Positions 48,121 through 58,262 are shown, counted from the stretch's first letter. The stretch is DNA of 64,000 nucleotides from Paracentrotus lividus (GCA_940671915.1 CALNVZ010002974.1:14291389-14355388); one strand, 5' to 3'. Translations and numbers: made by a program. The notes: a model not told the origin generated them from the letters alone.

Positions 48121-48800
48121 GTGCCGATTTTGAATAGACGGCATCTTTTTACAACCGATAATTCTTATAATGATTATCAATGTGCAGTACCAGTGATTAT
48201 TCGCCAAAGAGATAAGTATAAATGTTATGATAAAGATAAAGTTAAAGCGAATCTCTTTAATCTTCGTCAGGTAGAATTGCATAGGGATGAAACCAGAGGA
48301 TCTTATTTACCGAAATTTCTTTTGACGAATACAAGGTCTATCAAACAATAAATTGGATGAGCTTGAAATTGTGGTAAAAGAAACGTTGTTGATTTGGTAG
48401 CGTTGACGGAAACCTGGGAAGATCGAAGACTCACCTCTTGAGTTGTTGCGTTTAGATGGTTTGCTACTTTTTCCAGACCTCGGAAAAAATCGACAAGGAG
48501 GTGGGGGTAGCCTTTGCTCGCGAAACATGTATTTCACCCTCGACTTTTAACTGACATCGAAGTACCAGAGGATATTGAAGTGATTTGGTCTGGTAAGACC
48601 CCCTTCTTACCAAGGAAAAATTTCTAGTATCATTTTGGTGTATACTCTATTTTCCTCCAAGGAGTCCTAATGAAGCTGATATATAGATCATGTCATTTCA
48701 ACAATTGATTCTTTGCTGGTAAAATATCCTGATGCTGGGATAGCTGTACTTGTGATTTTAATGACTTAAATTTTCAAGAAATTTTAAGAGATGAAACTTT
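48121..48800 (+). pseudogene. LINE endonuclease region (broken)
   Basis: Residues LPKFLLTNTRSIKQ, then KLDELEIVVKETL in the next frame, then SPLELLRLDGLLLFPDLGKN correspond to the start of the APE-type endonuclease that nicks target DNA. DIEVPEDIEVIW and TCDFNDLNFQEIL (the usual GDFN block, first residue altered) follow. At least four frameshifts or stops intervene. Confidence 0.75.
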
Positions 48801-49679
48801 TAAGCAAGTGGTTGATAAACTTACAAGAGGGCAAAACATACTTTGAATAAGATTTCTACAAAATTTTTTCGGAATTTTATAAAAATATTGCAATTCTGCG
48901 GCCAATCGAAGAAGTGACCATAATTGTATTATTTGGTACCCTTCTAACATTCCTACAAACATATTGATAAGAAATTAGAATTGTACGGCCGTTTAAAAGA
49001 TAGTGGATTGCGATTATTTGGACCAATGGTTAACGGCACAAACGTGGGAAGAAGTTTCCTTGAATACATCAGATTTATCATTAAATGTATACCGGTTTGT
49101 TAATATTATAAAAAATCAACTTGATTTATATTTACCTTCGCATGAGGGGAAAGTTAGTCAAAATGATAAACCGTGGTGACACATTTATTAAATCACTTAT
49201 ACGTGACCGACAAAAGGCTTTAAAAAGCAAACGGTAATCTTTGGAGACATTTAAGAAATAAAGTGCTCAAGCCATTTCTGTTTGCAAAAAGAATTATTAT
49301 AACACTCGTATTAAAAAGAAAAGCCGAGAAATCCTTCAGCCTGGTATAGACATATAAAGATACTACAAATGGTAAACAGGATCATATTCCAATAAAGATT
49401 CTGGTATCGATACTCAAAGTGATCATATTCTAAACAAGCAGCTAATGCAATTAATGATTTTTTTGTATCTATTGCCTCAGATCTTTCTCCTTGGATGAAA
49501 CACATACAGCTTTTCTACCTTCTCAATTTGAAAGTCCAAATATTAGTTGTTGGGAAGTCTATTGCAGATTACGGAAATTACATTAACATAAAGCATCTGT
49601 AAAGATGACCTTCCAATTAGATCATAAGAGAATTGCATGTGAATTGAGTGTACCGGTTACCAGAATCCTTAATATATCT

Positions 49680-50520
49680 TTCAGACAGGTGTTCTACCTT
49701 CACAATGGAAATTCGGTCAAGTAACTCCTATTCCAAAATCTCAACCACCTAGTATAAATAACTGCGTCCATATTCTTTGACTTCACATTTTTCTAAGTTG
49801 GCTGAAATCTTTTATGGCTCAATGGTTATTAAAGACATTGAAAATACATTGATATATATCAGTTCGGTAATAGACCAGGATTATAACATCACAATTATCT
49901 TGTTGGTCTTTTGCACCATCTTTATAAAAACGCAGAAATAATAAAGCCATCTCTACGTTTGTATGTACAGATTTTAGAAAGGGCCTTTGATCGCCTGGAT
50001 CACGGTATTTCTTATTCAAAAAATGATTAATATGCAATATAAAACCATGGATGATAACTGGATTATTAGTTTTTTTACAATGCCGTACTCAAAGTACTTT
50101 ATATAATGGATATTTTGTCTAATGTTATAGTTAATCTCATGCGCGTGTCCCCCAAGGGACACGCCTTGGCCCCATCCTTTTTTTGATAAGGTCAATGATT
50201 GTGAAGATATTCCTATACATTATTTCAAATATGTTGATGATTTTGTCCTTAGTACAATGTCGTAAATCAACCGACAGTCTCACAATTACAACCTATACTC
50301 AACTCTGTGCATAACTGGTCGCAATCGAATAACATGTCTCTCATCCTGCAAAATGCTTCACCTTCATGTTTCATTTTTGAAAATCCACCTCTTCCTGAAA
50401 TTCTTTTCTGTCAACGACTCTATTTAATGCAATGTACAAAATATCAAAATTCTTGGAATAATCATTCAATCCAATTTAAAATGGAACTTACATATTGATG
50501 ATTTGTTAGAGGTGCAATAG
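49680..50520 (+). pseudogene. LINE reverse transcriptase (broken)
   Basis: FQTGVLPSQWKFGQVTPIPK marks the N-terminal part. A decayed GNRPG block and CTDFRKGL / FDRLDH follow. ARVPQGTRLGPILF (50141-50180) is the VPQG block. Tyr-Val-Asp-Asp at 50230-50241 is the catalytic motif. Many frameshifts show that it is inactive. Confidence 0.8.
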
Positions 50521-51157
50521 AAAACTATACATGTTGAGGAAACTTAAGAAATTTAATTACTTTGAAGATCTAGTGACAATATGCAGGTTATATACGACGC
50601 AATTTTAGAAATATTGTGCTCCGGTGTTCCATAGTAGTCTTACAAAGAACAAAGCAATAGTCTCGAGAAAATACAACGAAGAGTGTGTAAAATCATATTA
50701 GGATACGAATACATTAATTACTTGCATGCTTGCCAAATATGTAATTTGCAACTCTTGAGGAGAGGAGACTGAAACTTTGTATAAAATTTGCTAAATCAAT
50801 TTCAAATCATCCCATTTGTCAGACATGGTTGCCTAAGAAAAAACGCATTAATATCCCTTCGCCATATGCAGACTTATCAACATTTAAACTCGAAACAGAA
50901 AGTTCAAAAAAGCCTTTGCCATTTTGTGACATACTTAACAAAAGCTAAAAAAAAAAAAAACCTCTTTTTTTTATTATCTTTATTAATGTCAAAGTATGTA
51001 CAGTCTCCTCTCCTCAAGTCAGGCCTATGGAATCTTATCTTGTCGATCTTATGAAAATTAATGCACACATTTAATAATATTACCGAATTTATGCTATGTG
51101 TTTTGTATCACTGTAAATAGTATTTTTCTCATTTTAACTTTTTAAATGGTGCCAGGT

Positions 51158-51425
51158 AAATGGCAGAGGTAAAATGGCAGAGGTAAAAATGGCAGAGGTA
51201 AAAATGGCAGAGGCAAAAATGGCAGAGGTAAAAATGGCAGAGGCAAAAATGGCAGAGGCAAAAAATGGCAGAGGTAAAATGGCAGAGGTAAAATGGCAAG
51301 AGGCAAATGGCAGAGGTAAAAATGGCAGAGGCAAAAATGGCAGAGGTAAAAATGGCAGAGGTAAAAATGGCAGAGGCAAAATGGCAGAGGTAAATGGCAG
51401 AGATGAAAATGCCAGAAGTAAATGG
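51158..51425 (+). repeat. 15-bp minisatellite, left arm
   Basis: Units ATGGCAGAGGTAAAA or ATGGCAGAGGCAAAA are in frame with one another, so the plus strand reads (MAEVK/MAEAK)n for the first six units before a one-base change of phase. This open frame is a by-product of the repeat, not evidence of a gene. Confidence 0.95.
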
Positions 51426-52119
51426 ATGTCTTTCGCAATCCAATTGTCATAGCAAAGCCCATGCACATAATTATGGATAATTCCTTTAGGAAAGGGGGTA
51501 AAACATTATAAAGAAGAATGAGAAGGGATTTTCAAATTTAAATGCTGGCTGCCTAAGGGTCCTTATTTAGAATTGACTGCGTTTCCATAAATGTGGACTA
51601 TCTGCTATGAGATATTGCTATAACCAAAGTGAACGATTGTTTTATTTACATTTTACTTTTAACTGTACATGTTATAACAATTATAATAAATACGACGTCA
51701 GTGGGGAAATGCCATCTTAAAATAGGTGTGCACGTTTTGTTTAACAGACAACAACAACATGTCTAACAAAAGTAATTCTTTTATTTTTTACCTTATGAGA
51801 GAAAATAGAATAATATTACTACTACGATTTTGATGTAACACGTGCAGTAATGACTATAACAATCGCCAATACTTTAGATATTGCAATAGTCATCAATACA
51901 GCATGTCCAATGGAGGCGTCATTTAAAGTTAAGAACATCCATACAATGATATTTTATAATCCCTTCTTATAAACTAGCTGTCTTTGTTAACTATTTACCC
52001 CTTTTGGTATACCTCGCGGAAACACATTTGAGACGGATTTGTCAACATGGTTTTGCCATTATAGCTTGTTCCTCAGTTTCCTCTTTCTCTCTAATTTTCA
52101 GACACGTTTCTAATAGGTC

Positions 52120-52784
52120 CGACTCTTATTATACGTAAACAAAGGATTTCCGTCGCGGAGATGTCCCGCGACGGATAAAAAGTATTAGAGACGTCTCCGA
52201 TGTCGCCGGAGATGTAGCAGAGACGTCTCCGAGACGTCTCCGATACAGTTTTCATAAACTGTAACAAAGCAATTTCAAAAAAACCGTCTCAAAGTTTGTA
52301 TACGCGACTCAATGAAACGTTTTATAACAAGTTTTTTAAAAAATGTCGCGGAGACGTCCCTTGAGACGTTTCATGAGTCGCAGAAACAACTTTGAGACGG
52401 TTCTTTGAAAGTGCTTTGTTACGTTTATGAAACTGTCACGGAGACGTCGTGGAGACATCTCCGCGACGTCTTTTCGCACATCGAGACGTAGAACGTAATA
52501 TTTTTTTTTTTGTCGTGAAGACGTTTACGAGAAGTGATGCGGCGGTCACAACTCGTCGTAGGCTACGGGGGCACGTGATCACGTAGCCTGCGTCGATTGC
52601 ACGATGCATGCACAGGTTTCGGTCATTTCGCGATTCTGGCGTTTCTGTAGTAAGGGTATTGGAAAAACTTCCTACGCGTCGTACATACACGTGCCTGCGA
52701 GGTACCTGAGCTGCACGATTTCTACGAATCCATCGTAGGGAGTAGGGAGGTACGGCGAGTTGTGACCGCCGCATTAGATATCAC
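52120..52784. mobile_element. GAGACG-family element, copy 2, interrupted
   Basis: CGCGACGGATAAAAAGTATTAGAGACG matches copy 1 with a few changes. The interior has GAGACGTCTCCGAGACGTCTC and AACCGTCTCAAAG units, partly as an internal palindrome (GAGACGTCCCTTGAGACGTTTCATGAG near 52340). The right terminus GAAGTGA / GATATCACC is split by the MITE at 52538-52773. Confidence 0.7.
52538..52773. mobile_element. MITE with TGCGGCGGTCACAACTCG termini (236 bp)
   Basis: TGCGGCGGTCACAACTCGTC is mirrored by GGCGAGTTGTGACCGCCGCA. It splits the host motif GAAGTGA|GATATCACC. TGA precedes and TTA follows, consistent with a three-base TWA-type duplication that has since changed, as made by PIF/Harbinger elements. 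The interior has no open frame of note but contains CACGTGATCACGTAGCCTG. Confidence 0.75.
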
Positions 52785-52847
52785 CCAAGGGAATTGGCCA
52801 TGTTTTATTCATGGGATTTTGCTATGACAATTAATTGCGTAAGACCT

Positions 52848-53110
52848 GACATTTTACCTCTGCCATTTTTACATCCGCCTTTTTACCTCTGCCATTTTTA
52901 CCTCGCCATTTTTACCTCCGCCATTTTTACCTCTGCCATTTTTACCTCCGCCATTTTTCCTCTGCCATTTACCATCCGCCATTTTTAACCTCTGCCATTT
53001 TTTACCATTTCTGCCATTTTTGCCTCTCCATTTTTACCTCTGCCATTTTTACTCTGCCATTTTTGCGCTTCTGCATTTTACCTACTTTTGCTGCCATTTT
53101 TACTGCATTT
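52848..53110 (-). repeat. 15-bp minisatellite, right arm
   Basis: Complement of the left-arm unit, more degenerate (TTTTTACCTCYGCCAT with frequent one-base losses). Confidence 0.9.
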
Positions 53111-53297
53111 CACGAACCTTTTAAATTGTTTCATAATGTGCCATGTAAAATGTACATACGTGAAAGTTCAAGCCGCTGCGGCTGTTTTTCATGTACATAA
53201 TTTATTTCATGTTTATGAATAAAGACCATTTTGGAATGAATTGAATTGAAAAAGGTAGCTAAAATTGTCTACGTCACGTTGGGCCGGTCTGATAAGC

Positions 53298-53311
53298 GGG
53301 GGGGGGGGGGG

Positions 53312-53351
<40 letters not shown>
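53298..53351 (+). repeat. 54-base poly-G tract
   Basis: Gs interrupted by a single A at 53314. The second run is 37 Gs. It is capable of quadruplex formation and is prone to sequencing length error. Confidence 0.85.
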
Positions 53352-53352
<1 letters not shown>

Positions 53353-53479
53353 AGGTGTTGAAAAATTTGGCTTCGGCCATTAAAATTCCAAACATACTAC
53401 ATATAGGGGTACGGTCAGGTCAGCGGTTCCGTTCCGAACAACTGACAAGCAAAAAAAAAAAAAAAAAAAAAAAAAAGGT

Positions 53480-53600
53480 TATTCATTTTTGGGGGTGCGT
53501 TAAAAGGTCTATGTACAATATGTATGCTGATTTCCCAATCGTAACGGGGTGCTCTAGCACCTTTAGCCCCCCCCCCTCCCTCCCTGGATCCGCCCTGCAA
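53480..53600 (+). repeat. Repeat with C-rich run and CCTGGATCCGCC terminus
   Basis: After an A-run (53452-53476), GTTATTCATTTTTGGGGGTG leads to a C-run (53568-53576) and CCTGGATCCGCCCTG. It shares its terminus with the repeats at 12.6, 31.6 and 58.2 kb. Confidence 0.5.
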
Positions 53601-53766
53601 TTCTTCCGCAGATCAGATGCAAGTCTAAGTTTACCGCGTGGGAAGTGTGTTGCGCTTTGATGTTGAAGAACAAAAGAGACCGCGTTTCTATAATTGCCGA
53701 CATGCGCGCGTAGGACATATTTATGTAGATTACGCGGCGTTTTGATTAGTCGGCAAAATTGTAAAC

Positions 53767-53893
53767 AACTCAACAGTTAGACTATTAAAAATAAGTTCAT
53801 TATTGCGGATTGAAATAATCGCTAGAGGGTATTCGTTTGTCTCGCAATCTGCTATGGACAAATGAATACCCTCTAGCGATTAACTCAACAGTT
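53767..53893. mobile_element. 25-bp-arm hairpin flanked by 12-bp direct repeats
   Basis: AATCGCTAGAGGGTATTCGT... at 53817-53841 is complementary to 53857-53881 with one mismatch and a 15-base loop. AACTCAACAGTT occurs at 53767-53778 and again at 53882-53893, like a target duplication. The insert is about 103 bp and asymmetric, because the hairpin occupies only its right part. Confidence 0.6.
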
Positions 53894-54300
53894 GTTTTCT
53901 ATTGAAATGCATTCTCCCACGATTGGCTCAGGTATACAATTTGACACAAGGGTTGCTATCTTTTTATTCTCAGTTCGACATTATATATTGCAAGATTTCT
54001 AACATGACACGTAATCAAAACATTCATTTAATCCTCTTAATTATTTCTGCTTTCTTTGTCATTTCTTTTTTTCTTCTTCATAATTTAAGATCAAGAGTGG
54101 GGCGACTGCGCCCTTTATCGACGATATATCTAAGCCTATAGGAGTGGCCGGCATTCATGGGCATCACTCCGAACTTGAGCTGGGGTGGGGCGGGGGTTGG
54201 TACAACATGGACATCGCGTCGGCTTTCCAGCTACTTTAATACTAAAAATAATTTGAATAAGAATAAGAATACTAGAAAGTGCCCCTTTATATATTCAATA
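53894..54300. other. Unannotated DNA
   Basis: No gene recognised. A short hydrophobic open frame (53902-54141) lacks support. Confidence 0.4.
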
Positions 54301-54317
54301 TATCTTTTAAACCCCCA

Positions 54318-54870
54318 ACTTCTCGGCTCGCGCTTCGCGCTCGCGGATACTACATCATAAGGCACAATTAACTCCAATTTTGAGCTCCAAATTTTATACC
54401 AATTCAGTAGGGTATAGAATGCACAATTAACTAAAATATAAAAATTAAATATACTCAATCATAATGCACATATAACTCCAATATTTACCTCAAAACTTTC
54501 AGCTCGCCCTTCGCGCTCGCGAATACTAAATAGGGTCTATAATACACAATTATCTAAAATTTCTTATACTAGAAAGTGCCCCTTTATTCTATATATCTTT
54601 TAAAACCCAATATTTTCGGCTCGCGCTTCGCGCTAGCGGATACTAAACCATAATGCACAAATATCTCCAATTTTGAGCTAAAAAATTTCGGCTCGCGCTT
54701 CGCGCTTGCAGATACCAATAATTCAGTAGGATAGGCCTACATAATGCGCAATTAACTCAAATTTTTACCTCAAAGTTTTCATCTCACGCTTCGCGCTCGC
54801 GGGTACTAAATATAGTCTATACTGCACAATAATATTATCCCAAATATTTTCGGCTCGCGCTTCGCGCTCG
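54318..54870 (+). repeat. Satellite with CG-rich core CTCGCGCTTCGCGCTCGC
   Basis: At least six irregular units with cores at about 54325, 54500, 54618, 54692, 54785 and 54852. Each core is followed by GGATACTA, then by AT-rich sequence with GCACAATTAACTC and CAATTTTGAGCT or TTTTACCTCAAA. Spacing varies from about 70 to 175 bp because units are deleted internally. Isolated cores recur at 55380-55410 and 62524-62542. Confidence 0.8.
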
Positions 54871-54879
54871 CTTTGCTTT

Positions 54880-55855
54880 TTTGTCATTAATGAAATACAA
54901 AACACATTCTTAAAAGCATCAATTAAAATACAGTTTTTGGGGCGCTCCCCCTATTTATCCGAATACATTTCTCTTTATGCCTCTGGTCATCTCAATTGCC
55001 CCCTTTTAAAAAATGCGCGTTTTCCATCGTGACCCCCCACTTTCAAATTCGTTCTACCGCCTCTGGCATAACAACATGGCTATAACATGCCGTTCTTCCA
55101 GGTAATTAAATGGCAAAGTTTGCACTCGCAACGTCTGATGTAATTATAATGGAGCAATAATCGTATTCATGGTGGCAATTCAAAATACATATTCAAACCA
55201 CTAAAGTTTTTTTTAAAATATTCAGATTTTTTATTTATTTATTTTGTTATTTATTTATTTATTTGTTTTTGTTGCTAATATATATTATTATTCTGTTTTC
55301 ATAGGGGTAAAAATAAAATTGTTTAAATTCCCCATTTTAGGTCAGTATAGGCCTATATATCGGGGAGTGTTTTAAACTCGCGATTCGCGCTCGTTTGCTC
55401 GCTCCGCTCGCAAGATTTTTTTTAAAAGTTGCCCCCCCCCACACGAATAACGAACGGATACAATTGCGAAATAAATTATTTAGTTATTGAGTGTTAACGG
55501 ACTAATTTTAGAAATGAAACTTATTCTTTACCGGAAGAATTCGCCGCTGAAATAAATTTTTCATTAAATAAAGGCAGAACGAAAACAATTGCGGAAGAAA
55601 TTATTTAGTTATGGACTGTTAAACGGCCCGACTTTAGAAGTGAAACTAATTCTTTATCAGTAGAAGTCGCCGTTGATAATTTTGTGAAATAAATTCTCCG
55701 AAAATCAAAATTTAACAGCAGATGCTGTTGAATAATGGCACCCCTCCACCCCGGCCCCCCCCCAAAAAAAAAACCCCCTTATCTGGAGGTTATTCATGGG
55801 TGACCAAAACACAGTCCCCAACTATCTTAATCCATGCGCTCTGGCAGTAATAGCT
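54880..55855. other. Unannotated DNA with near-repeated phrase
   Basis: A phrase beginning CGGATACAATTGCG (55455) recurs diverged at about 55576 (ACGAAAACAATTGCGGA), with shared AAATTATTTAGTTAT, GACTGTTAA-like and GAAACTNATTCTTTA parts. This is a tandem duplication of about 120 bp. No gene. Confidence 0.5.
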
Positions 55856-55860
55856 CAATT

Positions 55861-55960
55861 TTCGGAATAACGAACCTTTCCTATTTTCGGAATAACGAAC
55901 CTTATTCTATTATCGGAAAACCAAACCTTATTCTATTTTCGGAATGACGAACCTTGTTCT
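55861..55960 (+). repeat. Tandem repeat CGGAATAACGAACCTTATTCTATTTT
   Basis: Four units of about 25-27 bp. The array continues on the far side of the MITE at 55962-56449 (TATTTTCGGAATAACGAACC), showing that the MITE landed within it. Confidence 0.85.
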
Positions 55961-55961
55961 A

Positions 55962-56449
55962 CACTGTTAGAAAAAAAATAAACAAGTTGTTTAAAATCTT
56001 AAACAACTGCGTGGTAACGGGTGAATCGCACAGCGTTGTTTAGAAATTAAACAACCTGTAGTTGTTTAAAACTTTAACACTCTTGTTGTTTAAAAGTTTA
56101 AACAACCTGTTGTTTAATGGTTGTTTAAAATATCAACAGTATTGTTTAACGCTTCTCCCCCAAAATAAAAACGCTCCATCTTTTAGTTAACGCGGCCGGG
56201 TATCGAACTCACGACCTTTCGGTTATAAGGCAGACGCTCTATCCACTAAGCCAACACATCTGTACATACACTGATATAATGTGTGAGGCATAAGTCTTTC
56301 GCCATGATTGAAATGTTGCACCTTTTTAACTTGCATGTAACGAGTGATGCCATTAGCTCATGACTATCACGTGACATTTGCCTCGGCCTGTTTAAACAAA
56401 ACCAACATTCTTTTAAACAGCGAAATCTTTAAACCGCGTTCTAACAGTG
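55962..56449. mobile_element. Mariner-type MITE in a tandem array, TA target (488 bp)
   Basis: CACTGTTAGAA opens and TTCTAACAGTG closes the element. TA lies on both sides, and the neighbouring array units (TTCTATTTTCGG) show the undisturbed site, so one TA became two. The interior has several TTGTTTAAA/TTTAAACAA motifs at the left and a tRNA-like segment on the minus strand at 56190-56255. Confidence 0.85.
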
Positions 56450-57333
56450 TATTTTCGGAATAACGAACCTTCGGAATAACGAACACTACCTACCCTCCCC
56501 CCCCCCCTTGCCGGACCCGCAGAGCGGCCGCGGACTATCGGGCTATTGCTGCTTGGGGGGGGGGGGTCTAAAATTATGAACTTCAATATCAACAACAAAA
56601 AATGCAAGCTCTCCGCTATTTCTCCTATCTGCCTATTATAATCTATTAATATTATATTGTTATTATTTAATGAATAATTTATCTTTCTCTTTCTATCTCT
56701 CTCTCTCTCTCTCTCTCCCTGTTTCTCTGTCTCTCTCTCTGTCTCTCTATTTCTCAATGCCACTCTCTCCCCCCTCTTTTATGTCAAGTCCTCTCATTTC
56801 TTTCTCTTCAATCCTATCTCCACTCCCCCTCTCTCTCTCAAATTAAATTATACCACCTAACCTCCGCCTCCCCTCTGCAATATATCAGTTTCTTTCTTTG
56901 TTCTGTCTGCACCCCTACACTCTTTCCGCATCTCTATTTTTTGTCTTTCTAAATTTCTAATTTTCTAAGTTTATGTTATTTAGACAGGACTTATGGCTAA
57001 GAAAATGATAAAACACATTCTACTCTCGTGAACTGGACATTTATGAGTGATATGTAGCCTAAACTTTTTCATTTCTAATGATTTAATTGTGAAGAGTATT
57101 TTAGCTGTTATCAAATTATGTCAAGAGAGATATACAGACTAAAAAATGAAACCAGAAAAAAAAATGCATAACAGAAAAATAAAGCCAAACAAACAAACAA
57201 GCAAACGAAAAACACAAACTAGAGAGATGAAACACAGTCCAATGGGATCACTTCCTTATAATACACCTATTAAAACGGAAAAGAGTAACATGACGAATGA
57301 ACAAAGTCTTCAGGTTATAATTTTTTTTTTTTT
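56067..57333. repeat. Tandem segmental duplication, unit 1 (internally deleted)
   Basis: Order: MITE right part, C/G-run, repeat R, TC tract, then unique sequence (56735-57322). The same order occurs in unit 2 (57334-60680). Unit 1 lacks the roughly 2 kb present in unit 2 between repeat R and the TC tract. Both junctions fall in low-complexity sequence (a TC-rich tract; a T-run). Confidence 0.75.
56190..56255 (-). ncRNA. tRNA-like pol III promoter segment inside MITE
   Basis: The minus strand reads TGGCTTAGTGGATAGAGC (A box, consensus TGGCNNAGTGG), then GGTCGTGAGTTCGATACCC (B box, consensus GGTTCGANTCC), with tRNA-like spacing and a CTTATAA anticodon-loop-like sequence between. The anticodon and T stems do not pair well, so it is not a functional tRNA. 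It is best read as a tRNA-derived relic or a SINE head. Confidence 0.65.
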
Positions 57334-57456
57334 TAACACTCTTGTTGTTTAAAAGTTTAAACAACCTGTTGTTTAATGGTTGTTTAAAATATCAACAGTA
57401 TTTTTTAACGCTTCTCCCCCAAAATAAAAACGCTCCATCTTTTAGTTAACGCGGCC

Positions 57457-57519
57457 GGGTATCGAACTCACGACCTTTCGGTTATAAGGCAGACAGACGC
57501 TCTATCCACTAAGCCAACA
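57457..57519 (-). ncRNA. tRNA-like segment, duplicated copy
   Basis: As at 56190-56255, with four extra bases (a repeated AGAC) between the boxes. It is a passenger of the segmental duplication. Confidence 0.55.
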
Positions 57520-57814
57520 CATCTGTACATACACTGATATAATGTGTGAGGCATAAGTCCTTCGCCATGATTGAAATGTTGCGCCTTTAAACTTGCATGT
57601 AACGAGTGATTGCCATTAGCTCATGACTATCACGTGACATTTGCCTCGCCTGTATTAAACAAAACCAAATTCTTTTTAAACAGCGAAATCTTTAAACCGC
57701 GTTCTAACAGGTATTTCGATATACGAACCTTCGGAATAACGAACACTACCTACCCTCCCCCCCCCCCTTGCGGACCCGCAGAGCGGCCAGCGACTATCGG
57801 GCTAAGCTGCTGGG

Positions 57815-57980
57815 GGGGGGGGTTTAAAATTATGAACTTCAATATCAACAACAAAAATGCAAGCTCTCCGCTATTTCTCCTATTATAATCTATTAACATT
57901 ATTATTGTTATATTTAATGAATAATTTTCATATAAACGACGGTTCAGAAAAACTACTAAACACAGCCTTTCGAGAAAGAA
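57815..57980 (+). repeat. Dispersed repeat R, plus copy
   Basis: Matches the minus-strand copy at 47395-47620 through the ACTACTAAACACAGCCTTTC end. Confidence 0.75.
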
Positions 57981-58079
57981 AAAAAAAAAGGGTGGGGAGA
58001 AGGAAAATGGACGGCGGACCAGTTGACCCCCTGAAACCTTACGCCTATGCGGATACATGATGACCTCTTTTATGGTGAA

Positions 58080-58262
58080 GGTCGGAAAGTCACCTACCCC
58101 CCCCCCCCCCCCCCGCTTATCGCAAGGCCAGCGACACGTGAAACAAACACCTGATATACATTTTTTTTTGACCGGTGTGACGGAAAAAAGTGGGTGTAAT
58201 CCCAACAGCATCTGAAATTCTTGCCCCCCCCCCCTAATGAAATCCTGGATCCGCCACTAATG
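58080..58262 (+). repeat. Repeat with poly-C tracts and CCTGGATCCGCCACTA terminus
   Basis: Poly-C at 58089-58114 and about 58224-58234 flank a unique core. The terminus matches the family noted at 12.6 kb. Confidence 0.5.

Larger units (their letters stand above)
51148..53117. mobile_element. Foldback element whose inverted arms are a 15-bp minisatellite (2.0 kb)
   Basis: The left arm (51148 to about 51480) holds 17-18 units of ATGGCAGAGGTAAAA. The right arm (about 52790-53117) holds about as many complemented units (TTTTTACCTCTGCCAT). Just inside, CCAATTGTCATAGCAAAGCCCATG mirrors CATGGGATTTTGCTATGACAATT (both diverged). The termini GGTGCCAGGTAAATG and the complement of CATTTCACGAACC are related. 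TTTTAAAT lies directly outside both ends (51139-51147, 53119-53126), suggesting an 8-9-bp target duplication. No transposase is recognised. The structure and duplication length resemble Foldback/Mutator-type elements. Confidence 0.7.
48050..53260 (+). mobile_element. Near full-length CR1-like LINE, heavily frameshifted and split by a foldback insertion
   Basis: Body at about 48050-51137, 3' end at about 53127-53260. Read across frames, an N-terminal linker and the start of an apurinic endonuclease (FLLTNTRSI, then KLDELEIVVK, a TETWE-like block, RQGGGGSLCSRN) are followed by the reverse transcriptase and a C-terminal region. The tail GAATAAAGACCATT then GAATTGAATTGAA ends the element. Shifts occur every 50-150 bases, so it is long dead. 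The insertion at 51148-53117 separates body from tail. Confidence 0.8.

Noticed and set aside
51158-51452. Open frame encoding repeated MAEVK/MAEAK pentapeptide
   Set aside because: It is the translation of a 15-bp minisatellite whose inverted copy lies at 52848-53110. It changes phase after a few units and has no gene context.
52436-52774. 112-codon Arg-rich minus-strand frame
   Set aside because: Lies across the GAGACG element and the nested TGCGGCGG MITE; it spans an insertion boundary, so cannot be an ancestral gene.
56190-56255. Functional tRNA gene (TAT anticodon-like loop)
   Set aside because: A and B boxes are good, but anticodon and T stems do not pair and it lies inside a MITE; kept only as a tRNA-like segment.
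57750-58211. 153-codon minus-strand frame
   Set aside because: Runs through poly-G/poly-C tracts and repeat R; Gly/Phe homopolymer segments show it is not a protein.
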